A stretch of DNA of 64,000 nt. Origin: Marasmius tenuissimus. Lineage: Eukaryota; Basidiomycota; Agaricomycetes; Agaricales; Marasmiaceae. The notes under the pieces were generated by a model. It saw nothing but the letters and a program-made list of their open reading frames with translations, did no database searches and was not told where the DNA came from. The DNA is taken from the NCBI GenBank assembly GCA_029532415.1, contig JAQOTA010000057.1:496001-560000 (forward strand). Direction: 5' to 3'. Every line of letters begins with the position of its first letter. The stretch's first letter is position 1. This document shows positions 1-12,017 of the stretch, piece by piece. The position numbers and the translations under genes are program-made.

Positions 1-624
1 CATTCCTCTCGTCGACCATTCTAATTCGGAGAGGTTGGGAAGCCCTCGTTCGAGGATTCGGTAAAGGGTCATGAAGTAGCACTCCTGCATCTCTTCGTAT
101 GTGGATACGCCCTGCTTAAAGAGCACGGGAAACATCCTCTCGTAGTTCTCCACTTCACTAGAGAGGATCCCCGGTCCAATTTCCGTTACTTTGATACGGC
201 GTACGCACGGGCCAATTCGGTTACTAATCGCTCGAGCTCTGGGATGCTCTGTATCCTCCCTCGTCTCCCCCGCACTGTTCTCCTTTTCAGCAACTGCATC
301 CTCGGCCAACTCTACCAAAAGCTTCTCCAGGAACCCCATAGAACAAGGGTTGAAATCCAACGTCACGTCAACAAACTGCACGCTTCGTGCCAGCTGTCGA
401 CAGTCTCTGTCAACCAACGCGAGAGCCTCCAAGTCGACATTAGATATATGCGATGTAACGGAGTGGTATAATTCCACGGGGAGTTTGACGAAAACTGGGA
501 ATGGGGAGTTCGTCGGACGACCTTGGTTCGCTCGGTCGAATGATAATGGTTTTGGCTTGTCAGGTCTCGGCGCAGACTTTGCTGCGGGGTGGGAGGAATC
601 CCGGCGTTCTAGGGTCCAGGTCAT
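1..624 (-). CDS. F-box-like domain protein, 3' part beyond window
   Basis: The minus strand is open from a Met codon at 624 to the window edge (208 codons). After a low-complexity N-terminus rich in Ser, Pro and Arg comes an F-box-like helix block reading KLPVELYHSVTSHIS, followed by LEALALVDRDCRQLARSVQF. This is the usual agaricomycete pattern of a hydrophobic F-box followed by a Leu-rich part. Such proteins are thought to be substrate adaptors of SCF ubiquitin ligases; the substrate is unknown. The frame is also open for about 55 codons upstream of the chosen Met, back to a stop near position 800, with no other Met, so an upstream exon could supply a different start. The C-terminus lies outside the window. 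The family call rests on recalled motif similarity. Confidence 0.7.
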   Translation of the reverse strand, partial: MTWTLERRDSSHPAAKSAPRPDKPKPLSFDRANQGRPTNSPFPVFVKLPVELYHSVTSHISNVDLEALALVDRDCRQLARSVQFVDVTLDFNPCSMGFLEKLLVELAEDAVAEKENSAGETREDTEHPRARAISNRIGPCVRRIKVTEIGPGILSSEVENYERMFPVLFKQGVSTYEEMQECYFMTLYRILERGLPNLSELEWSTRGM

Positions 625-1648
625 ATCTGGTTCTCTATGCGAAAGATCAAGAAGTGTGGCGCCGAAAACGATGGAAGAGGTGGAGGATCTAGTTTCCCCC
701 TCAAGGATTCTAGGTGGGGAGCTTCGCGAGGATGATGGCGGGGAGAAGAGAGGTACTAATAGTAAATGGAACGAGGTTGTCGGACTCGTGGCGAACCATT
801 AGGCAGAGTAAAATTATCGAGGTGTCGTAAAACCGCGTTAAACGTAAAGGACTGAATCGTTCTAACTCAGGGACGTGATTTCCACTTCACCTCCGTTGGC
901 AACATGCCATTCTGCCGAGCATCAAGTCGAATTTCATTGAACCCGCCAGTTCTCATAACTTACGGGACAGCATGACTGTAGACAGGCCACGCTGGATCGC
1001 TCGGGCGCGCCGATTCAAGAAGCGAATACACGCTCTATGAAAGCAGCCGGTATCTCAGAAATCCCATTATCCAACGATCTTCGGAGACACGCTGTATTCT
1101 CATCCCCGGGTTGGGGTTTGTGGCGCAGCCCTGAGTTTCCCACCTTCTCAGTGGGCTTGGAAGACCGTGACGGCCAGGTTCTTCGTCCTGTTAACCTGAA
1201 ACTGAACCCTCGGTAGTTCCAACAGGAGAAGGATATTGTGCCATCCGCATTCTTTAATCAAAATTTTGGCCTTCGTGCGTCGGGACAAAAGCCTAAAATT
1301 CGAATTAAGCTTCAAGCCTCGAAGCTGAAGTAAGTCCGTGTACCGATAAAAGTCTTTTGGAGAGGACTAATCAAGATGAGAAACATATTATACCAGAAGG
1401 GATCTTCTGCCACGCCATGTAGGGGATGCTGATAGTAGCCATCGATTCAACCAAGCATAAGGCCTAAGGGCTCAATCGCACAAGAACAACTGAAGTTAAA
1501 GACGATTTGAATTCTGGAATTGAAATATATAATGAACGGGATATACAGGCCACATAGGACGATGCCATACTCGCAACCGAAAAGTGAATAAAAGAAAATC
1601 CTTCTTTACCGAGCCATGAGTTCTAGCTACGATCACCACTAACCAGGA
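625..1648. other. Intergenic, no gene seen
   Basis: About 1 kb between the F-box-like gene and the 3' end of the laccase-like gene. Both neighbours lie on the minus strand, so this stretch should hold the promoter of the first and the 3' UTR of the second. No open frame with family resemblance and no clear repeat was seen. Confidence 0.5.
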
Positions 1649-4290
1649 TCACTGCTTCTCAGCTGGGAGAGCATCGTACTCGGGGCAGAGTTGCTGCCAG
1701 TCCTGGGTAGGTTGGATCGTCGCACGAGTAGCGTCGGGGTCGACCAGCATGACACTTCCCAAACCGACGGCCATGTGCCACATGATGTGACAGTGGAAGA
1801 ACCAGGGTCCTGGCTTGTCGGTCCTGAACCGGACGGTGGTTCCAGTAGCGCCAGCACCAGTGGTCTGGTAGAGGAACGCCAGTCAGTCTCAGAAAGAGGG
1901 ATGGGAGAAGCTTGAACGTACATCTCGCTTGATGGGGTTCACGTCGTTTTCTTCTGTAGCACTGTTGGACTTGACGACCCAGAAGTTCATCTACGGAGGT
2001 CGATATGAGTGGCTCATCAATGCTAGAGCAAGTTGAGAAACTTACGCCGTGCATGTGGAAAGCTTTTGGTAATGATATAGTCAGTACCTTAATAGAGAAG
2101 AATGTGTCAGTGAAAACGTACGATGAAGCTCGTCATCATCGCTATGGGTGTACGGAATCAGTTATCTATATTCACCAACGACAGCCTGATACTCACTTGG
2201 ACGGGAATTGAACCTCTACAGTCTTGTTGAGCGGAAGAACGATGGTGTGCTCAGAGGTATTGAAGTCGGACTCGTCGCTTGCACCGTCCTGGAGGACCTT
2301 GACGAGAGTTGGAATGACGGGAGATTGGTAGGAGATGTTGTTGATCCTCCATCCAGTTCCGTTTTGCAAGGGGGTCTGAAAGCATTTTTCAGGAAACCGA
2401 ATCACGAATCAACGGTCGAACCCAATTGACTTACGAATGCAACTGCGAAGATGAGCGTGATATCGGGTTGAGGTGGCTAGAGAAAGACAAATGAGTTGAC
2501 TCAAAGGAATGTCAGACTCCCGCGCACGTACAGTGTCAGTAACGAGGGGCTAGAATTCGCGTCTTGTCAGCTACAGCAGTGAAGAAGATCCATTAACACT
2601 TACACGAAGGAGGCCTTCCTCTGCGGTGTTAGCGTCGTCTCCTTGTGGGCCAATTGTCATCGGGCCTTCTGGATCTTCAAGAGGAGCCCCGGCATATCTC
2701 ATAATCGCACGCGAGAAGGTCAAGTTCTCTGGAGATAGCCGTTAGCAACATACCCTCACTGAAGAACAAGATGTTGACTCACGGAGCGGGTTGGTGGCCA
2801 CGTTTCCACCAGAGAATGGCGCGTTGATCCAGTAGTTACCAACAGGCTGGTTTGCTTCAACCTGGTATGGAAAGTAGAGTCAATCCAGTGGATTACTCTG
2901 AAGCGGAAGAATACAAAACTTACGACCGCGGAGATACGCTGACCAGCAAGAAGGGGTGTGATGTTTCCGGTCAAGGGTTGGGTGTTCTCACCATCGGCTT
3001 CAATGATCTGCGCCGCACCAATTGAGTACAAAATAACTTTCGATCCTTCGAAAGGTTACTCACCGTGAAGTTGTGGCTATCGATTGAGACGTTGTAGGCA
3101 GCACGGGCAGACATGTTGAGGATACGGAGACGGTAGCGCTTTCCTTGTACGACGTTGATAACCGGGAAGGGAACCTCGGGACCACCATTGAATCGTCCAA
3201 CACCGTTGATGGTACCAGTATCCGCGACAGGGATCATGTCGTGGGCTACGCAGACACGACATTAGCATTGAACGATAATCAGATAATAAGAGTCGATAGC
3301 GTACCTTTGAAGAATGCCAAAGAATCCACGGACGAGTTGTGCCACCAGTCGGCCAATTGAATGATCTGAGATTATCCACCGCAGAAGGATTAGCAGGGCT
3401 CATTACTCTGAAGCGAAGAATTGCGTACCGTCGACTCGTCGTCGACATCGTACAAGTGAGCCTGAGGGTCGTCCGGATCTTTAGACATATCATCTGATTA
3501 CGCATCCCAAAATGAGAAATACGATTAGGCTTACCGTAAATAATCAATGGACCTCTCAAACCCTGAACGGTGAAAGTGTAAGTCTCAAATCGTCACTAAG
3601 CGCAGAAGATACCAACATCGACATATTGGACACTCAGGTGACTGTGAATTGGTTTAGTGTCATCAATGGCTCAACGCAGATGCTTGTACTGACCTCCTGT
3701 ACCAGTGGTTGCCCGCTTGGTTGGGGTCGAGTTGGATATCGTAGACGAACGACGACTGGGGTGCAATAGGACAGGCTTCCACGAACGAAGTACCTTCCTG
3801 GAAGGCATCCTTGGACTGGAAGAAGACTCCGTCGAAGTTCTATGAGGGAATTCATGAGGTCAAATTTGTGGGTGAAGATTTGCGCACTTACGACCAAAGT
3901 ACTTTCACGCATGGTGGGGTCGGTCTGAGGAAGGAATTGAGACGCGGGAAATTGAGTGCGGGGTACTGCTTACAAGGTCGTTGTTCACAGTGACATGGAG
4001 TCTGTCTCCCTTTTGCGCGAAAATGGGAGGTCCAGGGAATCTAACAAATGAGTGAGTTCGACTACTCAAAGGCGACAACAGGGCCACCGCTCACTGTCCA
4101 TTAGCCACGATAGTGCCTGACGATGCCAGTCAGTCAATGCTCTCCTTGTTAGCGCTATTGGCTTACTTCGCGTGAAACCATCGGGAGCTAGGTCCTTGTT
4201 CGTGATGTCGAGAGTGACATCGATCGTCTTTCCGGTCACCTGAACTGCTGCAGGGAGAACGGCCGCAAGTAGCTGGAGGAAGGTCTTCAT
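1649..4290 (-). CDS. Laccase-like multicopper oxidase with lost copper ligands
   Basis: The ATG at 4290 opens a signal peptide (MKTFLQLLAAVLPAAVQVTG). More than a dozen exons joined by short introns then give all three cupredoxin domains: GDRLHVTVNNDL, GLRGPLIIY, YDVDDEST, IIQLADWWH, PVADTGTINGVGRF, GKRYRLRILNMSA, IISEADGEN-like IIEADGEN, and the C-terminal GPWFFHCHIMWHM, ending PAEKQ at the TGA at 1651..1649. In secreted laccases the copper sites are HWHG, HSH, HPxHLHG and HCHxxxH. Here the first site reads NFDG, the second RSH (WYRSHLS), and the third has FHMHG with no His at the usual first position. Only the fourth, HCHIMWH, keeps its ligands. Phase does not close by one base at the intron before FHMHG (around 2060-2200), which hints at a frameshift or an unusual splice. 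Fold and secretion look laccase-like; ordinary laccase activity is unlikely. It may be a pseudo-enzyme or an early pseudogene. Confidence 0.85.
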
Positions 4291-4337
4291 CGCGCCAAGG
4301 GTCTGAAGGATAGGGAATAAAGACTCACCTCTCGCTC

Positions 4338-4345
4338 TTTTTATA
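4338..4345 (-). promoter_or_regulatory. TATA box of laccase-like gene
   Basis: TATAAAAA on the minus strand, 48 bases before the start codon of the laccase-like gene. Position and sequence fit a core promoter. No other element could be identified. Confidence 0.5.
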
Positions 4346-7071
4346 CTTTGGTAGTCGAAATCAGCACCATGAAATGCCTCACGCCATCAGAGAGCGTAGG
4401 AACGTTCCTGTATCCATTGAGAATATGTCTCAGGGCAGGAACCTATCGGAAGAGAAGAAAAGGTGCGATACTTCGCAGCTCAATTGCTTGATGAGTTGAG
4501 ATGTGCAGAGCCCGACGGGCGTGTTCCTAGTATATTTGGCTGTCATCGATATATTGTTGGCGTATTTCCCAGGCTCCAACGCAAAGGTCGATGAGAGATT
4601 GGCTGCCAATATCCACCAGAGAAAGGAAGAACGACTGATCAATTTTGATGCCAAACTTGGGGTACCACAATCGAATGTTCGCAAGGGTATTAGCAGGATT
4701 GTGCCATTTACAGTGAGGGAGTTGACGACCGCATACCGAATGGGTGTGAAAATTCACCACTATAAGTGATCCACTTCCCAGGCTATAATCACGAAGGTTT
4801 CTAGGAAAGCGTAGCTTTCAGTTGATCGAAACAGCAGCTCACCAGAGCCTACAAGATCTTTTGGTGCACTTCATCCCCAATCATGGGCGCGGGTCCGAGA
4901 AACTGCTGCGGTCTTGGGTTCAAGAGGAGATATGGCGCGCAGCTTGACGTTGTCCAACAGGTTCCGTTTCGAGATTTCCACGTTGTCAAGTGGTGTAATC
5001 CTATTAATAGAGTCCATTACACACAGAATGGCGTTTTGACTTACACACTAAACTGGAGTAACATAGAGCTTGAGACTGAGGATATCGTCGTGACGGTTTC
5101 CTCTTTGACTCCTGACGTGGCGTTGAGATTGAGACTTGACTCAATTTCAAGCTTTTTTCGACCACTGGGTACGTTTTTGAGCCCGTGTTTGCGAAATCGA
5201 GTGGATGGGAATTAAATGTTCAATGTTGAGTTGAGGCGAACTTGAAGTGCGACAGTCGCCTACGAATACATGTGAGCACTTGAATATCTGAGTTCCCGGG
5301 ATCAAACGAGCACACTTCTGTGCGAAGCTGGAGGAAAGAGGTGTATCCATAGTCCGCAAACCAGTCAATATCTCTTGTCAGTCACCTCTCTAATCACTGC
5401 TGGACATGGGTGTTTGGGGACAGATAACCGAATTTGGTGAACAAACACACGCACTCAATTTTGCCTGCCGGTGGCTATATCTGACGCGTGCTTTTCAATC
5501 CTTTTTCTTCTCTATATCAGCCGTAGTCTCATCCATTCTACAACGGCTCCAGATACTAGATCAAGTAGTCGACCTCTCTCGCTGTTGGACCTTCGGAAGC
5601 ACAAACTGCCCAAAAAACTGCTGTACAAAGCTGGGTAAGGTGCCTCCCACGATTCACGGGATCGCCTCACAGCTGATTTCTCAGAGGGAGATTAGCAGCG
5701 TGAACGCGTTCACCCGATAGTTCAGTACAGTGTCAGCAGTCTCACGGGTTTTTCGAGATGGCCGCGGCTTTGCTCTGACTTTGTGTAGACCTGCAGGCCG
5801 CAGGGAGTCGCAACTCAGCGCTTAGAATGTAGGCTAGTACTCGCCTTGGCCATGAATGACTCTGGGCCGGTCAGATTGCGCAAATTCGAGAACGAATATC
5901 TCTACAGGGCGTGTCCTCTATTGCTGTATGGTTGCTCAGTATATCTAACACCACATCTCGGCAACACTGGGTGCAAGAACGCGTAAGCTTTTGGATCATT
6001 GAAGGATTCATGCAGAAACTTACACTGGGAGAATTCATCAGAACTCTCGTGGCCTATGCTACATTGATTCGACCCAAACTCGACTCAAATGGGAGAGAAA
6101 TGTGATACAAATGCCGAATCTGACATTTCCATCGCATTTCTACCCTTTTCCAGAATCGAGTACTTCCATCCTTTGTCCCAGTCCCTACGCTAAGATCTCC
6201 CCACATATATTTCAACGTCAATCTATCATGTCTCCCACGACCTACGGAACTCTGCATCCAGTGCAAGTCGCATTCAAGCTCAACTTATTAGCGAAATTAA
6301 TCCGTCCGATGAGATTTACCTCGGAACAATTCTCCTTCAACTTTTGAGCACTTTGAAGTTCGACTTAGGTTGCGAGTAGAACGTTTATCCGTGATCGCTC
6401 CATCTACTATATCTCCTCTACGAGGTATAGCTCGGAAGAAGATACGCGCTCCTGTCCTCTCAGGGGGGTGCGGAGGCTTCCCCTACAGTACAGGGTTTGT
6501 TAATGGTATATTTACTACACACTGGGATTATCACACGTAGCGCTACGCATCCGTCTCAGCTCATCTGTGAAGCCGAGCAGTGGGTCCTATGGGTCCCCAA
6601 TCGTATATTCCCATTCGCCACCTGGTGTGGAGCACGCGTCTCGGACACGTGATGGGACTTTCGTATGGTCGATCAGGTCCGCTTCTGACTTGAGGATCTC
6701 CCGGGCTCGGCAGTAGCTCGGCCTTGCTGTCATCGACTGCCGAGATGTCGATGTTTCTTTATTTTTGACTGCCACCTTCTACAGCCTTCTACATTCCGCT
6801 CTCCAACTTTCCCCTACAGTGCCACTCGTCGAGTGCTGTTCTCTCCTAGCAGCCCGTTCGCCATTTTACCCGCCAGCAAGCTTAACAATCTCAGTTTATT
6901 GTTCACTTTTGAGCCACATAGTTCCTTTGTTCTCCAGCGTCAAGTGAGTCAATTATCGAAAATTTCAAATGGTGAAAATCTCACGATTCGGCTAGCACGT
7001 CGCAACCAAGGATTTAAACCTTCGCGACCAGGAAAATTCCCTTACCGGACACCCTCCCAAAGGTTGCCGCG
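4346..7071. other. Intergenic, no supported gene
   Basis: 2.7 kb between divergent genes: the laccase-like gene on minus and a hypothetical gene on plus. Several ORFs of 60-110 codons occur on both strands. None shows a domain, a signal peptide or consistent splice sites. The part just before 7072 is pyrimidine-rich, as expected of a 5' leader. Confidence 0.45.
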
Positions 7072-8465
7072 ATGCTGAAGCACAAGTCTTCAGCAGTTCA
7101 CATCTCTACACTCTCAAACCAACCTTCGACGTCTGCCAGGTCGCAGTCAGTCAAGTCGACACTCATTCCGCAATCGTATCTATCCGTGAACGAGAATACT
7201 CCCCCTTCATTCCCGCAACTCACCGAAACCCACTCTTTACCTCCTCTCTTTACTTTACCGCCAACCCGGACGCGAACTTCCTCTACGTCTTCAGTGAAGA
7301 CAATAAAGTCGTACAGAGAGATGGCAAAGGACAAGAAACGCCCGAGAGAGAGTCTGGATGGAGGGGGTCGCAGAACGAGACAGCGCACGTCATCTACAGC
7401 ATCTACGGACACCCTTACCTGCAATGATAAGGATACCGTGCAGTCACCTCCCTCTTGCGTTCCCTTCCCCTCATCTACATCAACACAGGAGGACTCGGCA
7501 AAATCTAAGCATTCATCCTCTCCAAAGAGCCAGGGGAAGCGAAATTTCACACCTCCTATGTCCTTGCTTATCCCTTCTCGTGCTGCACCCTCTGCACCCG
7601 CGGTTACTCCTGAGAATGTTAGGAAAGGTGCTCCAGCTCATTCCAGAATACCGTCAAAGGGGCGTCCCATACATGACTCCATACCCGCTCGATTCGAATG
7701 TTTCCCCCGGTCAATATCCCGGAGTTGGTTTGAACTTGAGTCACCCACATCAGCCACGTCGCCTTCATGTTCCGACCAGGATGTCCAGATATCATTCTAC
7801 AAGCGCCAACCTCACTTTGATGTTTGGGATCTGGATGACGAGTGCGTCTTACAGATCTTTCCGCTTCCGTCATGATCTGACCAATCCTCACCAGCGTCTG
7901 TATTGGTATACCCGCCCGCGTTCATATAGCTACTCCCGACATCGACGAGCCCGAGATACGTTTCATCGATATCACTTGCCAAACATACGAGCACCCTTTC
8001 CCATACCCTTATTATCTACAAGCCGAGCCCGAATACACCGTGTCTTTCAAGGGGTACCACCGAACATGGACGAGCGGCCGTGAAACCGAGTTGGACTTAA
8101 CGAAGGGTATCGTCGTTTGTCCACGCTGGTACAACTCTTCCCCCCCGAAGAGCGAGAGAATTGTTACCTCGTCTCGTGGCGTCTTGCCTCCGGATTCCTC
8201 TGCCTCGGACGATAGCTGTTGTGGAGATGTTGACTCGGGGAGTGCGGGAGGACGATACATCAAATTCTTGATACCGGTCCCTATGAAATTAATCACGGCT
8301 GGCAATGCCCGGGTTTTCACTGTGGAAGTCAGGGCGGGCAGGTACGTTGAAGGTTACGGCCTCGAGCAAGTAGGAACGGCAGAAACAGAGATGGTCGTGT
8401 CACATCTCAGGAGCGAGTGTGAGATGGGTATGGGTCGGAGAACGAAGCAGACCAAATGCATTTGA
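7072..8465 (+). CDS. Ser/Pro/Thr-rich hypothetical protein
   Basis: The ATG at 7072 opens 267 codons of low-complexity, Ser/Thr/Pro-rich and basic protein with stretches such as KDKKRPRESLDGGGRRTRQR, which could act as a nuclear localisation signal. After the stop at 7875 the +3 frame is open from about 7876 to 8465. It encodes a better ordered part (PDIDEPEIRFIDITCQTYE, then VSFKGYHRTW, GIVVCPRWYNS, GRYIKFLIPVPMKLI) that resembles a compact beta-rich domain. The two parts probably belong to one gene joined by an intron between about 7830 and 7930, but no donor/acceptor pair that keeps phase was found. They could also be two genes, or one gene with a frameshift. Family not recognised. Confidence 0.5.
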
Positions 8466-8830
8466 ACGTCGGCTTACTGTTCCTTCTCCTTCTCGTCCTC
8501 TCTATCCTCGTCCTCTCAATCGTCGTCCTGGAATGTCTCTCTAGCTATCCCCATCCCCCTTTTGTAACCTTACCCTTGGATTATCGTTCTCTATTCCATA
8601 CTTAACTCTATCCCATACCTGGCCTCTATTTCCATACCTTCCTTTCTGCTAATACCCCACACACGTTACGCTATATCTCGTCGTTTGCAAGCACAATGTA
8701 CATAATCGGTATTAGGTAGCACTCATTGGAAATCTCAATACTAATCGATACATACAATTCGATACATATGGCCCACAGAAAGGGCCCGGAGCGTCACGAC
8801 CCGTCAAGAGTCGGTCAGTATACATACAGA
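8466..8830. other. Convergent 3' ends
   Basis: 365 bases between the stop of the hypothetical gene (+) and the stop of the F-box gene (-). The sequence is T/C-rich at the start. No gene or repeat seen; it should hold both 3' UTRs. Confidence 0.5.
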
Positions 8831-10665
8831 TCAAACGAACATCTTGGAATCCACGCCGTGTAGCATACTTAGATCCTTGTTGACGCATTGGACGACCCCA
8901 ACGCTCCATTCCCTCCACGCTTTCGAGGCAGAGTCCCTCGACCTCGTCCACACTTTCCCTCTTTCCACGAGCTTAACCTCGCTTAACGATCCCTGATGCA
9001 GAAATCGCTTCCATTTCTTCAAGATACGAAGAGCTACCTCGTCATCCAGATTAGACCCCTGCTTGGATCTTCGATATCTTCCGGCGGAGCGGGGGCAGCT
9101 AGTCATTCTGGTTTTCGGCGAAGGTGGTTCTGCTTCACCTTGTATAAGCTCCCGTTGCATGAGGCGGAAATGCCACAGGCCAGGGTCAGGCCACGACTGG
9201 GGACATACGGTACCTCTGGGCAGGTCGCGAGGAAGTGGAGCGGCTTCGTAAAGATGGAACGTCGACAAGTAACGCAAATGTCCGAGGGAGAATGACCCCA
9301 AGGCGACAAGATCATTCTGAAAAAGACCGTGGTGAATGATAAAGCGACGCGAACGTAAGAACAGGCTCGACTCACCTCATCCAGCTCCCCGACATCGTAC
9401 ACGATTTTCAAGGACACAAGCTTCGGAAACCTTCTGGCCACACAGAACATCAATTGTCCATCCCACTCTCGGCAGCCCAATTCCAGTCTTTGGAGGTCAG
9501 GCGTGTCGAGTTTCATAAGAATCCGTACGATGAGATCCACGTGCGGTTTCATAGCTGCGTCTGTGGTTTTGATGGCGAGCTCCTGCAAACAACTGCGACT
9601 CCGGGTTCCAACGATAATTGGCAGAAGCTCTAGGGGACCGTGATAGAGCCTTAACCATGAAATGCCACTTCCGCACGCACTCGCAACGAGCTGCGGGTAA
9701 AGCTCGTCTGTCGCGCGACACGCGGACTGATTGTTTGGTTCCCCCCAGATATAAAACTCTTCAAGCCGTGAGCACAGACGAAGAAACTCCATCGCCGCTC
9801 CCGTATCAAGCTGGCGCCCGCGGTCATTCCCAAAGAGGAGGGGTCTTATGTGTAGATGTAGGGTTGTCAACAGGGCAAGGTGCGGGAAAGAGAAATTGGG
9901 TTCGAGACGGGAAATGGAGGTGAATTCCCAGTCAACACGAAGTGTCTTGATTGTTGTGGAAGATAGAAGGATTTCAAAAGGGTTAAGCGGCTCGATGCGA
10001 GGAATAGCAGTCAGGTCGCGAGCGAGGATTTCCCAGTTCCTCGCAAATGTACCAAAATCGACGAGATGTGGTAAGTTGTAGCCCGTTTCTTGTTGGATGA
10101 GAGGCAGGTGTCTGTCCAGCAAGGGGTCGACCAGATAGAGGCATCTGAGTCTGGGAAAGGCGCCCGATGATAGTAGAGCATGGAACAAGTGGGGTATCTT
10201 GGCCTGAAGGAGTGATAATTTCGTCAGAGAGGGCCCAAATTTCTGAAGAATGGTGTATATGGAAGGGAAAGTAATCGGTTCAGCGGCATCAGGATCCTCG
10301 TTCACCATGTTACATTTATGGTGACAAGTAGTGCAGGATGAAGCGGACATGGACGGGTCTGACCTCCACTCGAGAGATCTCCTTGTCGCCCCAGCGATGA
10401 CCAATGAATCAGTAAAGAGAGATGTTCGTGCGCCGTTTCCATTTATATCCGGATGAGCACAGAAAACGTAGTCTTTGCGGCCCACTGAGGATGATATGAA
10501 GTACATTCTTCGATAGAGGAAGGGCAGGGCAAGATGATGGAAATTCCTGCAGGTTAAGATGCAGCTGCGGATGTCAGAGGACTTGGGAATTTGATTGAAT
10601 ATGTATATCCAAACTTCATTGGGAAGGGATTCCGTGGTATCAGATGACAACGATGAGGGTCGCAT
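8831..10665 (-). CDS. F-box/LRR-like protein
   Basis: Two exons, 10665..9376 and 9316..8831, separated by a 59-base GT..AG intron in phase 0, give 591 aa. The N-terminal F-box reads SLPNEVWIYIFNQIPKSSDI followed by RSCILTCRNFHHLALPFLYR. The remainder is Leu-rich with repeated strand/helix units (LTKLSLLQAKIPHLF, LRCLYLVDPLLD, LQRLELGCREWD), as in F-box proteins with divergent leucine-rich repeats. The last about 60 residues are basic and low-complexity. Its role would be substrate binding in an SCF ubiquitin ligase; the target is unknown. It differs clearly from the tandem F-box trio at 18-24 kb. Upstream is a 1.3-kb non-coding stretch, and the gene is convergent with the hypothetical gene downstream. 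Confidence 0.8.
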
Positions 10666-11396
10666 ACTGGAATACGTTCTACCTGCTGGACCTTGTTAAT
10701 GCACCAAGATTTCTGGGGAAAAGATTCAGCGCCCTACCTCAGATATTCTACCAGACCGTTGTATGAAGATGCGATCCAGCCCCGCAAAACCAGTATGGCC
10801 TGCGATCTCACAAGAAGTTCTTCGTACGGCAGATGTACGGAGGACCGCCTCCGAGGTCAGTGTCGGGAAGCAGAGTTCAGGCCAGAGATTCTTGTCGCAG
10901 GATCGGCAGAAGATGGAAGTGAAGAGCAAGTCGTTAGCTCTGGCAGTACCATGGTTGTGGTCAGGTCGTGGTGGAAGGGAGGTCGCGGCCGATCCGCCCG
11001 AGAGCTCGTTTACGTAAGGAAACGCACGATCACATGAGGGCCACATGACAAGCGCGACGCGTCCAAATATTCGAATCGCAACGACGGTAGACCGTTACGC
11101 GTATGGGGCTGGCTCTCTATAGTCCGAGTCTGTTATAACTCTACCTAAATAAACCATAGGTGGTAGAGGGCTAGATAGCTGAGAGAATAGGCTACATACA
11201 AATGGCAGTCACCGATTCCAGCAAGTTCGTCCGATATTCAAGTACTCGGAGTAATTGAACCGGTGCCCGATCAACGACAGTATTCGCACCTCGGGAACGG
11301 TCTGTGGATTATCATAACTCAGATCTACATAAACAAGCTCCGTGATGACAAAAGAATGATAAATCGAGGCGCTTCCGCACAACGGCAAATTAAAAC
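10666..11396. other. Intergenic upstream of F-box gene
   Basis: 730 bases between the start of the F-box gene (-) and the edge of duplicated block A. Open frames of about 100 codons occur on both strands but show no recognisable domain. The bidirectional promoter region is probably here. Confidence 0.4.
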
Positions 11397-11913
11397 TACT
11401 GCAGAGGATTGTATGCTCACTCTCGGAAGCGTTACGGTCGACTACTATACACTACGATATGCGAAGTCAGTAGCCAAATTGTTCCACAGCAAAAGTTTGA
11501 CGGCGAAGTTCACGCGACCCTTGACAATGTTGTGCATACGGGATGTATATATCGATAGACGAATCTCCGGTGTTAGCTGAGCTACAGATCCAGAGACACG
11601 CTGCTCGATGGCAAGGAGCTCTAGTAGCCCCCCACATAACTGATAAGGAGACATTGATAGGTCGAAAGCACTGGTGCAAGGAAGTCGAACCAGGTCTCAA
11701 ACCAGTGACTCGCCCTGGACTCAATCATCAGCTTCCTTCCGTCGGGTGAGTGATGTTTCGGAAGCGAATCACTTGGTAAAAGGGATATTCACGGAAACGT
11801 CGGAGAACATCGTGCTCGTAAATCGCAAGCCAAGCTCCGTCTCAGCCTCGCCAACCTAAACGATACTCAATACGACTCCTAGCGAGATGTCCGAGTCTCC
11901 ACTCAACTTTGAG

Positions 11914-11920
11914 TATAAAA
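11914..11920 (+). promoter_or_regulatory. TATA box, secreted protein copy A
   Basis: TATAAAA, 98 bases before the ATG at 12018. The same motif and context are kept in copy B at 56116, which supports a functional core promoter. Confidence 0.6.
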
Positions 11921-12017
11921 GAGACAACTGTGAAGGGCAAGATCCTCAGACTTCCAGTCGCTTTCAATCGTTTCTACTACCCTCCTCCAGCACCAAGCTC
12001 ATCCTTCACTTGCAACG

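Noticed and set aside
4883..5215. Open frame starting MGAGPRNCCG, similar to a P450 heme loop
   Set aside because: The flanking sequence shows no other P450 motif upstream or downstream, and the Phe is missing. Probably chance or a very old fragment.
7098..7550. 150-codon minus-strand ORF opposite the Ser/Pro-rich gene
   Set aside because: It is the antisense shadow of a low-complexity coding frame and has no independent domain.
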